Made by a program: the position numbers and the translations under genes. A stretch of 64,000 bases of DNA, taken from MGBC163016 sp964631345 (lineage in GTDB: Bacteria > Actinomycetota > Coriobacteriia > Coriobacteriales > Eggerthellaceae). Location of the stretch: assembly GCA_964631345.1 (NCBI GenBank), contig CAZVWE010000005.1:1-64000 (forward strand), read 5' to 3'. This document shows, one piece after another, positions 56,770-64,000 of the stretch (its first letter is position 1; each line of letters starts with the position of its first letter). The notes beneath the pieces were generated by a model. That model searched no databases and had not been told where the DNA came from. It saw nothing but the letters and a program-made list of their open reading frames with translations.

Positions 56770-56800
56770 TGCGCGCGTACGCGCGCGTATATACACGCAC
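56770..56800. other. 31-bp alternating purine-pyrimidine tract (Z-DNA-prone)
   Basis: Strict pyrimidine-purine alternation runs from 56770 to 56800, mostly CG and CA/TA steps, with a second GC-alternating piece just left of it (56761-56769). It lies about 25 bp downstream of the candidate promoter of the giant gene, inside its leader. Confidence 0.8.
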
Positions 56801-56822
56801 TTCGCCACGTGTAGCAATACGT

Positions 56823-56852
56823 ACTATAACCTTGGCAAACAGGCATTTCCAA
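56823..56852 (-). promoter_or_regulatory. Candidate promoter of the giant gene
   Basis: On the minus strand TTGGAA, an 18-bp spacer and TATAGT. This predicts a leader of about 285 nt that contains the alternating tract, three hairpins and the candidate leader ORF. Confidence 0.4.
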
Positions 56853-56941
56853 TGGATAAAAAGTGCCCAAATTGTGGTGGTTTTATGATGTGCAAAACTT
56901 ATACGCCTTACAGGGCACTTTTTTGTTCATTTCTACATTGA
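56852..56941 (+). CDS. Possible 29-codon zinc-ribbon-like micro-ORF
   Basis: An ATG frame begins MDKKCPNCGG and has C-x2-C-x5-C, as at the start of zinc-ribbon proteins, and stops at 56941. A weak AGG lies upstream. It overlaps the -35 of the giant gene's candidate promoter and contains an inverted repeat (AAAAAGTGCCC / GGGCACTTTTT, arms 56858-56868 and 56913-56923). It could be a truncated zinc-ribbon gene, a small RNA with its terminator, or chance. Confidence 0.25.
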   Translation: MDKKCPNCGGFMMCKTYTPYRALFCSFLH

Positions 56942-57277
56942 AAACTACCTGTTCAAAGCATGTTTCACCAGTTCAGGATTTCTGCAAGAATTTTTTTCGC
57001 AATGTGTATTTTTCGGTCGAGAATTTGTTAAGAATTTTTCAAAAATCCGTCAAATATCCACAATTTTTGAACGCCGATTTTTAATTTCGTGCAAATTCGA
57101 GCGGTATTTGGCTTTTCTGGTGTTTTCCTCGTTTTGTTGATTTTTGTTCTTACGGAAGTCTTTTTTGGGTTGATATTGACTCTATTTTTTCTCTTTTGAA
57201 TTTTGGTATGATTTTTAGTAGTTATTTTATTATAATCATGTTTATATAAATAATTACCTTACTGAACTGGATGTTTA
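56942..57277. other. AT-rich intergenic stretch upstream of the DUF234-type ATPase
   Basis: No credible gene is visible. It has many T-runs and a TATAAT hexamer at 57231-57236, 41 bp before the TTG start of the ATPase, which is its likely -10. The -35 match is poor (around 57208-57213). The fall in GC relative to the giant gene suggests a different origin for this segment. Confidence 0.4.
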
Positions 57278-58822
57278 TTGTTTATAGGTCGCAAAAATGA
57301 ACTTTTTGCTCTTGAAGAGCAATTTTTGACTGAAAATTTAACTTTTTCGGTAATTTTTGGACACTCAAGAGTTGGAAAAACCGTCCTTCTTTCGAAATTT
57401 ACTGAAGAAAAATCTTGCTTATTTTTTTCTGCTCTGAGACTTACAGACAAAGACAACTTAACCAGATTTGTTTCTGTTGTGAATCAATTTTTTAAAGGAG
57501 CTTCTAAAGAAACTGGTCTCGCTCCTAAGAAATCCAACACTCCGAATGACTCAAACGCAAATAGTTCAAACGACAATACCTCAAACGCCGAAACGTCGGT
57601 TGCTAAGAAAGACAAATATCTGACTACTTGGAAAGACGTGTTTGCTTACCTAATAAAAATGGCTAGGCGCAAACCATATCTGTTGGTAATAGACGATTTC
57701 GAATTTTTGGCTGAAGGTAATGCTGATTTCTTAGATGAGTTTACTTCTGCCATATCTGATGGATTTTCGAAATCAGATGCTTGCATAATGTTGTCATGTT
57801 CATCTGACTTTATGCATGACAAAATTCTTCGCAATGTTTGTTTACGCGATGCAATTACTTGTCAAATTGAGGTTCTGCCGTTTGATTATTTAGACGCACA
57901 CGAAATGACGCCTTGGGCAAGCATTGAGGATGCCTTTCGCTATTACGCTTGCATTGGGGGAATGCCTAGTCGTTTAGCTTTGCTTGATCCAGAGCTTTCG
58001 TTCGAGGAAAACATTGCAAGTTTGTATTTTTCTAAATCAGGATTATTGCGACACGAACCCATGAGAATTCTACGAGAAGAGTTACGAGAAACCGCTGTAT
58101 ATAACTCCATTTTGCATGCAATGGGACAAGGCTGTTTGAAGCTAACAGACATCGCCAAGTTTGCTGGACTTGATGTAACAGCTGTTTCGAATTACTTAAA
58201 AGCGCTTGAGCATATGGGCATCATCAAGCGTGAAATACCCTTTGGCGAAGATGCGACAAAGTCTCGCAAGGGCATTTATCTGTTTGCCGATCAGTGTTTC
58301 GCTTTTTGGTACACCTTTGTATTGGATGACATAGGTAACACAAGGTCAGGCTTACTTCCAGATGAAACAGGTAGTGCGGAACCAGCCTTAATGCTAAGTG
58401 ATATAGATGGCACAAAATCTGGCTTAACATCACCATCTCTTGATGCATTCCTTGCTAAAGCTTTTAAGCAGGTATGTATTGAAGGAATGCTTAGGGGATC
58501 AGAAGAGGATGAACTTCCTCTTACAATTTTCAAGATAGGTTCATGGTGGAAACGCAATCCTAAAACCGGTGAGTATTTTTCGCTAGACATAGCTGCAAAG
58601 GCAATCCATGGCAAACGAGTGCTTGTTGGAGACTGCTATTGGGAAGAATCGTTTGACGAGGCCTTAGCGCTTGAGAAGCTGAAAAAGGCTGCGTCTAAAC
58701 TAGAAGGCCTACGACCTGCAGTTTTTTACCTGTTTACTAGAAAGCCACTTTCAATAGATGATCTTCAGGATTACAAAATTACTGGCGACGAATGCTCAGT
58801 CACCCTTGAAGATCTGTACTAA
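57278..58822 (+). CDS. AAA+ ATPase of the archaeal ATPase/DUF234 type
   Basis: 514 residues with Walker A G-H-S-R-V-G-K-T at 28-35 and Walker B L-L-V-I-D-D at 135-140. An Asn/Ser-rich low-complexity insert lies between them at ~85-110. A winged-helix-like segment follows at ~285-330 (K-L-T-D-I-A-K-F-A-G-L-D, then T-A-V-S-N-Y-L-K-A-L). The C-terminal part is DUF234-like, with I-G-S-W-W near 430 and E-S-F-D-E-A-L at ~450. The start is a TTG with only a weak ribosome binding site. The family is widespread, found with mobile or accessory DNA, and its role is unknown; several authors suspect defence or toxin-like functions. The last 23 bp overlap the end of the convergent DUF4143 ATPase gene. Confidence 0.88.
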   Translation: MFIGRKNELFALEEQFLTENLTFSVIFGHSRVGKTVLLSKFTEEKSCLFFSALRLTDKDNLTRFVSVVNQFFKGASKETGLAPKKSNTPNDSNANSSNDNTSNAETSVAKKDKYLTTWKDVFAYLIKMARRKPYLLVIDDFEFLAEGNADFLDEFTSAISDGFSKSDACIMLSCSSDFMHDKILRNVCLRDAITCQIEVLPFDYLDAHEMTPWASIEDAFRYYACIGGMPSRLALLDPELSFEENIASLYFSKSGLLRHEPMRILREELRETAVYNSILHAMGQGCLKLTDIAKFAGLDVTAVSNYLKALEHMGIIKREIPFGEDATKSRKGIYLFADQCFAFWYTFVLDDIGNTRSGLLPDETGSAEPALMLSDIDGTKSGLTSPSLDAFLAKAFKQVCIEGMLRGSEEDELPLTIFKIGSWWKRNPKTGEYFSLDIAAKAIHGKRVLVGDCYWEESFDEALALEKLKKAASKLEGLRPAVFYLFTRKPLSIDDLQDYKITGDECSVTLEDLY

Positions 58823-60026
58823 GCCAGTCGATGGCGTTGACAATCTTAATGCCATCATCGTCCCCCAGCCCTATTCTATCCAGGGTAAGAACTAATCGCT
58901 TGCCTTCCTTGGAATGCAAGCGGCGAAGAGATTCCATCTCCCGTTTCCGCGTAGCTTCGTCAAGAATCGACGCGCTTACTTGAATGTAAGTAACCTCTCC
59001 ATCACGTGACGCAACGAAATCAACTTCGACAGTATCGAGTTTACCTACGCGCACTTCATACCCTCGAACAATCAGCTCATTATGTATGATGCCTTCAAGT
59101 ACGTGCCCATAGTCACTCTTCGGAAAACCTAGGAGCATATTTCGCATTCCAGGATCGGAAGGATAGTATTTCTCAAGTCCCTGCAGGATGTTTCCGCCCT
59201 TAAGATCTAAACGCCTAGATCGATAGAAAAGATAGGCATCGACAAGGCCTTGAATATAGCGTTCGATTGTCTCGCCAGATGTCTTCCTGCGGGCGTTCTT
59301 CAGTCGTTTCTCCATGCGAGTAATTGAAATTCCCGACCCCGAAGTGTCTGCCAAATATCTTGCGATATCCGAAAAAACAGGCTGGTTGCGCACTTGGATA
59401 TGCTGGGCAATATCCTTAACAAACACGGTGTCATATATCCCTGCAAGAACTGTCTTGGCAAGCAAATGGTTTGTTCCCTGCTCTACAACAGGAGGCAAGC
59501 CCCCGTATTTCATATAACGGGCGAACGCTTCATCACTCGGCACATCATATTCCGCAAAGTCTATGAACTCTTTGAAAGTCAACGGATACACGCGAAGTTC
59601 AACATATCGACCCGATAGCAGCGTTGCCAATTGGCTCGAAAGGAGATATGCATTCGAACCTGTGAGATAGATGTCGAAATCATCACGCAATCGAAGGGCA
59701 TTCACGGCTTTTTCCCATTGTGCGACCAATTGCACCTCGTCAAGCAGAAGATAGAATCTGTTCTCGCTTGACACCGCTAAGGAGACTTGTCTGTCAACTT
59801 CATCAAGCAACTTCTCGTAATTGTCGATCTCGAGATATTCGGCAGCCTCGAAATTCATCTCTATGATGTGATCTTGTGGGACACCGCTGTCAAGAAGATG
59901 TTGAGAGAAGAGGTTAAGAATGGACGACTTGCCGCAGCGCCTCATTCCTACGAGTACTTTGATGAAATCGGCATCCTTAAAAGCGAGCAACTTATTTAGA
60001 TATAGGGGCCGGGGCTTAAGTTCCAT
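58800..60026 (-). CDS. ATP-binding protein of the AAA_14/DUF4143 type
   Basis: 408 residues: AAA domain with Walker A G-M-R-R-C-G-K-S (27-34), Walker B L-L-L-D-E-V-Q (93-99) and sensor region L-T-G-S-N-A at ~120. The Y-V-E-L-R-V-Y-P-L-T-F-K-E-F segment typical of the family follows. The C-terminal DUF4143 part (~200-370) has a V-D-F-V ... Y-I-Q-V-S pattern that recalls the PD-(D/E)xK nuclease fold. GAGGAAAG precedes the ATG. The function of the family is unknown. Its upstream region carries three 40-bp-spaced palindromes and its 3' end overlaps the neighbouring ATPase gene. Confidence 0.93.
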   Translation of the reverse strand: MELKPRPLYLNKLLAFKDADFIKVLVGMRRCGKSSILNLFSQHLLDSGVPQDHIIEMNFEAAEYLEIDNYEKLLDEVDRQVSLAVSSENRFYLLLDEVQLVAQWEKAVNALRLRDDFDIYLTGSNAYLLSSQLATLLSGRYVELRVYPLTFKEFIDFAEYDVPSDEAFARYMKYGGLPPVVEQGTNHLLAKTVLAGIYDTVFVKDIAQHIQVRNQPVFSDIARYLADTSGSGISITRMEKRLKNARRKTSGETIERYIQGLVDAYLFYRSRRLDLKGGNILQGLEKYYPSDPGMRNMLLGFPKSDYGHVLEGIIHNELIVRGYEVRVGKLDTVEVDFVASRDGEVTYIQVSASILDEATRKREMESLRRLHSKEGKRLVLTLDRIGLGDDDGIKIVNAIDWLSTDLQG

Positions 60027-60049
60027 GGGCTTTCCTCATTGACGATTAG

Positions 60050-60158
60050 AACTTTTCCAAGTATAACCTGAAAAGTTTGCGTTTATGATGACTTTTACGG
60101 TTATAGCCGGAAAAGTTTGTACTTGTATGGACTTTTCTGGTTATATTCGGAAAAGTTT
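60050..60158. repeat. Three palindromic repeats at exact 40-bp spacing upstream of the DUF4143 ATPase
   Basis: Units begin at 60050, 60090 and 60130. Each is a 29-bp imperfect palindrome close to ACTTTTCCGGTTATA with its complement CCGGAAAAGT, separated by unrelated 11-bp spacers. The centres are four helical turns apart (40 bp), as expected for cooperative binding of a dimeric regulator on one face of DNA. The array lies 24-132 bp before the ATPase start codon. Confidence 0.85.
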
Positions 60159-60245
60159 TTCTAGAGCGATTTGCGTACGATGATGGGATTATGTTGGAAT
60201 CTGGCAACAGGAGCTGGCAACAGAGCCCGGCAAGCAATGCTGTTA

Positions 60246-62936
60246 TCAGAAGATGCTGCGAACAAGAACCGCCATGTTGATAAGTTGTACTGAATTTGGG
60301 ACATATCGATAAAATGCTATCGCCAATGCAACAAAGCAAGCAATGATTAAGCATGCCGTGGCCACACGCAACACTACTTTTCTAACTGGAGATAAGTAGG
60401 TAGATGCAGAAGATGAATCAATGGAATTCGCATCAGGTATTGTTTGAGTTTCTTTATCTTCCTGCTGTACTTTGGGCGTAGTCAAAATATAAATCCCTAC
60501 AACGCCGAGCAGCGTTAAAGGCATCGCCATGTCTATTTGATAGCGTGGCAAAACTCCTGCCATCAAACCATCGGCTGACGCAACTATTACCACCAACACA
60601 AGTGTAGTTATTGCAATCCAGCGAAGTCCCTTCGCACGTCGCGCAAAGAAGGCAAGCGCAAACCAACAAACCGGAGCTATCCAAAGGAGACCTCCAAGCA
60701 TTGGTTCACTAATCAGATTTCCGTTAAAAACATAACTCAAATTTGTAGCATCAAAAAATGGAAAATATGGTGTCACGTTGGGTAATTGCAACAATAAATA
60801 ATAAATTCCTGAAAATGCTGCAGGCACCTCATAAGAACGATGTGTCATATCATTTGTGGTGAGATTATAGTTCGCACCAAAATCTAAAGGCGACCCAAAT
60901 CTGGCAGCGTTATAAGCTCCTAACAGCGAAAATACGATCACGAATGGAAGAAGCGCACAGACTACATAGATAGCTTTGTCAATCTTTTGTACCTTTTTAT
61001 CCGTTTTCTGCTTGTCCCGTTTTTGGAACACGAATTTACGAGCAGCAGTAATTCCTAACGGCACACATAAAAGCGCATATGCACCGATTTGCGGACGAGC
61101 AGCAAAGATCATCGCAAGCAATAACGATCCTGGAACAGCAAGCCAAGGGTGACGATCTGTCTTGAGATAAAGGACAGCTCCCCAAGTCAAACACGCAATT
61201 GCAAGCGCATATGTTATTAAATAAATCCCTGGCTGTCGACCAACCCAAATTATCATCGACCCTAAGGGAAGCAAAGCTGCCCCAAGAAGAACTGCCGTTG
61301 TAGACGCATTTTTGAATTTTCGACGCGCAATTTCTTGTGCTAAATATACACACCCAATAATGGCTGCCCAAAGACCAATTATGCAGCCAATAGCCGTTGG
61401 GAACGCATAGCCTGTAATCAGGTAATAAGGCAAATAGAAAAGTATTACGGGCAGCACGCCATAATAGACATAGTAGTTACCATTAAAGAGCGCAAGATCC
61501 CAATAGTCTGACGTATTGCTAAAGTTTCTTCTTGAGGGATCGTATGGATTGTCCAACTCTAACAGCTCTGTTGGTGGAGCTGTTTTTAGAAAGAGTTGAC
61601 CGTCCGCCATGGCTTCCGCAAGATCGCCATACTGATTTTCCGCTTGATTAAAATGTCGATAATTAAGATTTATAGTTTGCCCTGAAGATTGCCCATCAAG
61701 ATCAAGGGTGTCACTTGCGTTTGGCCGCATAGTGCCAAGATATTCCGGATTTAAAAGCGCCGGAAGTGCCATTGCGATACAGAGTACGACAGAAGTTACT
61801 ATGAGTCCTATTTTTGTCGCATGGGTGACTTTGAGCTTTTCTTTTTTAAAGCGACCACGCGCGGTTGTGTGAGCGGGAACAACCTCAAATGCAGAAGTAT
61901 TTGCAATGCGTCTTTTAGGGTTATAAATCCAGATCAAAAGGCATATTCCAAGAAGAATTCCAACGCGCACCCATGAAAATGTAAATGGAATTGGATTGTT
62001 CGCAACAACAGCTGCAATGTTTACTTGACGGTCCTTTTGAGCAGATGTTAATTGCGAAGCCTGAGTGCCGGATTTTTCATTGTCGGAAGCTTCATCACCA
62101 GCATTACCAACGCTTTCGCTATCGGATGCTTCATCGTCATCGCTTTCATCATCAGAGCTTGGAACTTCATAGATTGCTGTTAGTTTTATTGCAATCCTTT
62201 TCACCTTGCCATAAGTTTGTACATCGAAAACTTTTGGCTGATCAGCAACAGGGATTGCACCGTCAATTTCTGCAAGTTCATAGAATGAAAGCGGTGTTTT
62301 ATTTACCCCGAGAGTGAACTCATGTGTGCTATAAAAATTACCTTCATCAAAGATTTTGATCTCAAGATTGCAGTTTTTATCAGTGTAAAACTGCAGCGTT
62401 GATATATCTATTGGCTCAGGAAGCCCTACGTAATGGGTATCGGTTGGAGAAGTAATTTTTTCAGATAGAACATTTAAATTATAGAGGCTTAAGGGGTTTT
62501 CTGGGTTACTGCCTTCTTCGGTAGATTCGGCTGCCTTGATGGCATCGGTGGCTTCAGCAGATTCAGTGGCTGTGGTAGCGCCAGTAGCATCGGTGGCTTC
62601 AGCAGATTTGGCATACTCTTTGAGGGTTGAGCCTCCCAGAGGTTTATGCAGCGAACTGCTTTCGCCAAGAACTGCACGACCAAATTCTTTATCAGCATCG
62701 GTTGCACTGGTTCCGTGTGTTTCTCCGGTTTGTTTATTCGTCGGAGAAGTTGATTTGACGATACCGTAATTAGAACTATCGATTGTAAGAGTGAATCCTT
62801 CAGAAATATTTGTGGGCTCTAAAGATCGCGTGAACCAAAAACCATAGTTTCCAATAGAAATTTCTATGAGCAGGATTGCGAGGATTACAATCATCCATCC
62901 GCGCACACTTTGAAGAATCCGCTCTTTTTTGGTCAT
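60246..62936 (-). CDS. Large multi-pass membrane protein, GT-C-like
   Basis: 896 residues. Residues ~12-32 are a membrane helix. Residues ~40-315 form a large outside region with a beta-rich part (D-I-S-T-L-Q-F-Y) flanked by two low-complexity stretches, one with Ala-Thr-Asp/Glu repeats and one Ser/Asp/Glu-rich. From ~320 to the end there are about twelve hydrophobic helices. Between the early helices is a conserved-looking stretch, P-P-T-E-L-L-E-L-D-N-P-Y-D ... Y-Y-V-Y-Y-G-V-L-P-V, that recalls membrane glycosyltransferases or ligases of the GT-C fold. The exact family is not recognised. It overlaps the upstream TVP38-type gene by 4 bp (ATGA), so the two are co-translated; both may act on cell-envelope glycans or lipids (inference). 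Confidence 0.85.
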   Translation of the reverse strand: MTKKERILQSVRGWMIVILAILLIEISIGNYGFWFTRSLEPTNISEGFTLTIDSSNYGIVKSTSPTNKQTGETHGTSATDADKEFGRAVLGESSSLHKPLGGSTLKEYAKSAEATDATGATTATESAEATDAIKAAESTEEGSNPENPLSLYNLNVLSEKITSPTDTHYVGLPEPIDISTLQFYTDKNCNLEIKIFDEGNFYSTHEFTLGVNKTPLSFYELAEIDGAIPVADQPKVFDVQTYGKVKRIAIKLTAIYEVPSSDDESDDDEASDSESVGNAGDEASDNEKSGTQASQLTSAQKDRQVNIAAVVANNPIPFTFSWVRVGILLGICLLIWIYNPKRRIANTSAFEVVPAHTTARGRFKKEKLKVTHATKIGLIVTSVVLCIAMALPALLNPEYLGTMRPNASDTLDLDGQSSGQTINLNYRHFNQAENQYGDLAEAMADGQLFLKTAPPTELLELDNPYDPSRRNFSNTSDYWDLALFNGNYYVYYGVLPVILFYLPYYLITGYAFPTAIGCIIGLWAAIIGCVYLAQEIARRKFKNASTTAVLLGAALLPLGSMIIWVGRQPGIYLITYALAIACLTWGAVLYLKTDRHPWLAVPGSLLLAMIFAARPQIGAYALLCVPLGITAARKFVFQKRDKQKTDKKVQKIDKAIYVVCALLPFVIVFSLLGAYNAARFGSPLDFGANYNLTTNDMTHRSYEVPAAFSGIYYLLLQLPNVTPYFPFFDATNLSYVFNGNLISEPMLGGLLWIAPVCWFALAFFARRAKGLRWIAITTLVLVVIVASADGLMAGVLPRYQIDMAMPLTLLGVVGIYILTTPKVQQEDKETQTIPDANSIDSSSASTYLSPVRKVVLRVATACLIIACFVALAIAFYRYVPNSVQLINMAVLVRSIF

Positions 62937-63790
62937 TTGTCATCCAGTTCGTTTAGCGTGTGTAGATCTTTTGAGGTACGTTTTTCCAGCCAAACCATGA
63001 AACGATTGTAAAACAAAAGGGCAAAAATCGCGATAACAGCCAGCACCAAAAACAAGATTACGCTTTCCCAAATTCGGCCTTCTACCAGGCCATTTGCGGC
63101 ATACGTTGAAACGACAATACCCGGTAAACGGGCGATATTGGTAAGGATTACAAACGTTGAAAACCGCATATCGGAAAGAGGGGTGATGTATGTAAAGACA
63201 TCTTTTGGCATACCCGGGATCAAAAACAAGATAAAGACAACGATGTTGAACTTGCGCGATTGCTCAAATTTGCGGAACTTATCCATCACACTTGCTGGCA
63301 CCATTGATTGAACAAAAGGCGCGCCCAGTTTATGTACAAGCATAAAAACAATCGCGCTAGAAATCACACAGCCAATAAATATAAGGAGCGCCCCAATCCA
63401 GGGGCCGTAAATTATCCCTGCAGCCATTTGCACAACTTCACCAGGAATAAACGCAACAACGATCTGTAAGAATTGAATTGCCAGTACCACAAATATCCCA
63501 CCGACACCGGCATCTCGAATATGCTCAATCACGCGATCTAAACCACCCGGTTCCACAAGTTCGGAGAACATCGGCCATGCAAGCCACACAAGAATTGCCA
63601 TGATGACAAAGAAGGCAATAAGGCCTGCGAATTTAAACTTATTAGCAGCCGAAGAGCCTTTTGAGGAATCAGATGATTTGGAATTGTCGGAAGTATCAAC
63701 CGATTTGTTGTCGGAAGTACTGGCAGGCTTGTTAGTCGGCGCTTCGGCTGACTTATTGGCCATTTGATGATTGTTTGTCGTCTTCGCCAT
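62933..63790 (-). CDS. TVP38/TMEM64-family membrane protein
   Basis: 285 residues. The first ~50 are Ser/Asp/Lys-rich and soluble. Then come membrane segments and the VTT core with F-I-P-G-E-V-V-Q-M-A-A-G-I-I-Y-G at ~114-129, followed by W-I-G-A-L-L and further helices with F-L-I-P-G-M-P near 190. Relatives belong to the DedA/VTT superfamily, implicated in lipid transport across or between membranes and in envelope maintenance. It lies between a lysine-rich protein gene (38-bp overlap upstream) and the GT-C-like gene (4-bp overlap downstream), forming a tight three-gene unit. Confidence 0.93.
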   Translation of the reverse strand: MAKTTNNHQMANKSAEAPTNKPASTSDNKSVDTSDNSKSSDSSKGSSAANKFKFAGLIAFFVIMAILVWLAWPMFSELVEPGGLDRVIEHIRDAGVGGIFVVLAIQFLQIVVAFIPGEVVQMAAGIIYGPWIGALLIFIGCVISSAIVFMLVHKLGAPFVQSMVPASVMDKFRKFEQSRKFNIVVFILFLIPGMPKDVFTYITPLSDMRFSTFVILTNIARLPGIVVSTYAANGLVEGRIWESVILFLVLAVIAIFALLFYNRFMVWLEKRTSKDLHTLNELDDK

Positions 63791-64000
63791 TTAAACCCTT
63801 TTGAAATTCTTCTTTAAACTTCGAAAACATGCCTGTGGTTCGCCCAATTTGACGACCTGTAACGTAGGCGCCTTTATCTATAGCCTCACCTGCTGTTTTT
63901 GTCACCTTTTTAACTGTTGGTGCAGACTTTTTCACTACTTTCTTATAGGTTGTTTTTGCTTTCTTGTAAGTGGTTTTTGCCTTATCTGCAACAATAGCTG
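63753..64000 (-). CDS. Lysine-rich protein, N-terminal part beyond the window
   Basis: The frame is open to the window edge, so only the C-terminal ~82 residues are visible. They contain two K-T-T-Y-K-K-type units, a run of Lys/Val/Thr residues reminiscent of histone H1-like tails, and then a less charged end with G-R-T-T-G-M-F-S-K-F-K-E-E-F and E-D-D-K-Q-S. A GTG at 63935 could act as a start, but the upstream in-frame sequence continues the same composition. The function cannot be assigned. It overlaps the TVP38-type gene by 38 bp in another frame, so both are probably translated from one mRNA. Confidence 0.65.
   Translation of the reverse strand, partial: AIVADKAKTTYKKAKTTYKKVVKKSAPTVKKVTKTAGEAIDKGAYVTGRQIGRTTGMFSKFKEEFQKGLNGEDDKQSSNGQ

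Noticed and set aside
56863..57084. 73-codon plus-strand ORF upstream of the DUF234 ATPase
   Set aside because: No ribosome binding site or recognisable domain, composition of AT-rich noncoding DNA, and it crosses the inverted repeat at 56858-56923.
60050..60158. Possible mini-CRISPR array (three repeats, 40-bp period)
   Set aside because: The repeats are imperfect palindromes with only ~11-bp spacers, the copies differ from each other, and no cas genes are nearby. An operator array fits better.

Overview
The window reads as chromosomal DNA of a Gram-positive, anaerobic, host-associated bacterium, most likely a member of the Coriobacteriia (Eggerthellaceae-like). The grounds are inference from gene content: a sortase-type C-terminus with an LAQTGD motif, very large secreted repeat proteins, a corrinoid/UroD-type methyltransferase cluster with its ASKHA reductive activator and a DUF2284 protein, and a DUF5685 - J-domain - DnaK set. 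Base composition is moderate and AT-leaning. No rRNA, phage, transposase or CRISPR was seen. One tRNA-Arg(CCU) is cut by the left edge and one gene is cut by the right edge.

Layout. 1-13.7 kb (all minus strand): tRNA-Arg, a zinc-ribbon/DUF4013 membrane protein, a ~3,024-aa secreted protein built from about twenty or more divergent InlB-type B repeats with a sortase signal, a small membrane-anchored protein, a small abundant-looking secreted protein with its own strong terminator, and a BrnQ branched-chain amino acid carrier. 13.9-18.5 kb: a SAM methyltransferase (plus), then a minus-strand chaperone set (DUF5685, J-domain protein, Hsp70). 18.5-26.6 kb: a one-carbon (methyl transfer) island with two regulators at its ends. 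It runs LysR <-> MtaA-like methyltransferase, DUF2284 protein, ferredoxin-ASKHA activator -> <- corrinoid protein, second UroD-family methyltransferase <-> PucR/CdaR-type regulator. Together these are the four parts of a corrinoid-dependent demethylation or methyl-transfer pathway: substrate methyltransferase, corrinoid carrier, second methyltransferase and reductive reactivator.

26.8-56.5 kb: one uninterrupted reading frame of 9,911 codons (about 1 MDa). It has a long cytoplasmic-type N-terminal extension, a buried signal segment, a BspA-like LRR_5 block, eleven ~650-790-residue super-modules made of DUF285/26-residue surface repeats, about twelve InlB B-repeats, and a C-terminal beta-rich domain that looks related to the small secreted protein at 11.5 kb. 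It is preceded by an unusual ~0.3 kb leader with several hairpins, a Z-DNA-prone alternating tract, and a 17-codon upstream ORF. That ORF starts in a hairpin loop and its stop overlaps the start codon of the giant gene. This locus is the most remarkable thing in the window.

57-64 kb: two AAA+ ATPases of the DUF234 and DUF4143 types that converge and overlap at their 3' ends, one of them headed by three 40-bp-phased palindromic repeats. They are followed by a translationally coupled pair of membrane proteins (a large GT-C-like multi-pass protein and a TVP38/TMEM64 protein) and the C-terminal part of a lysine-rich protein that runs off the window.
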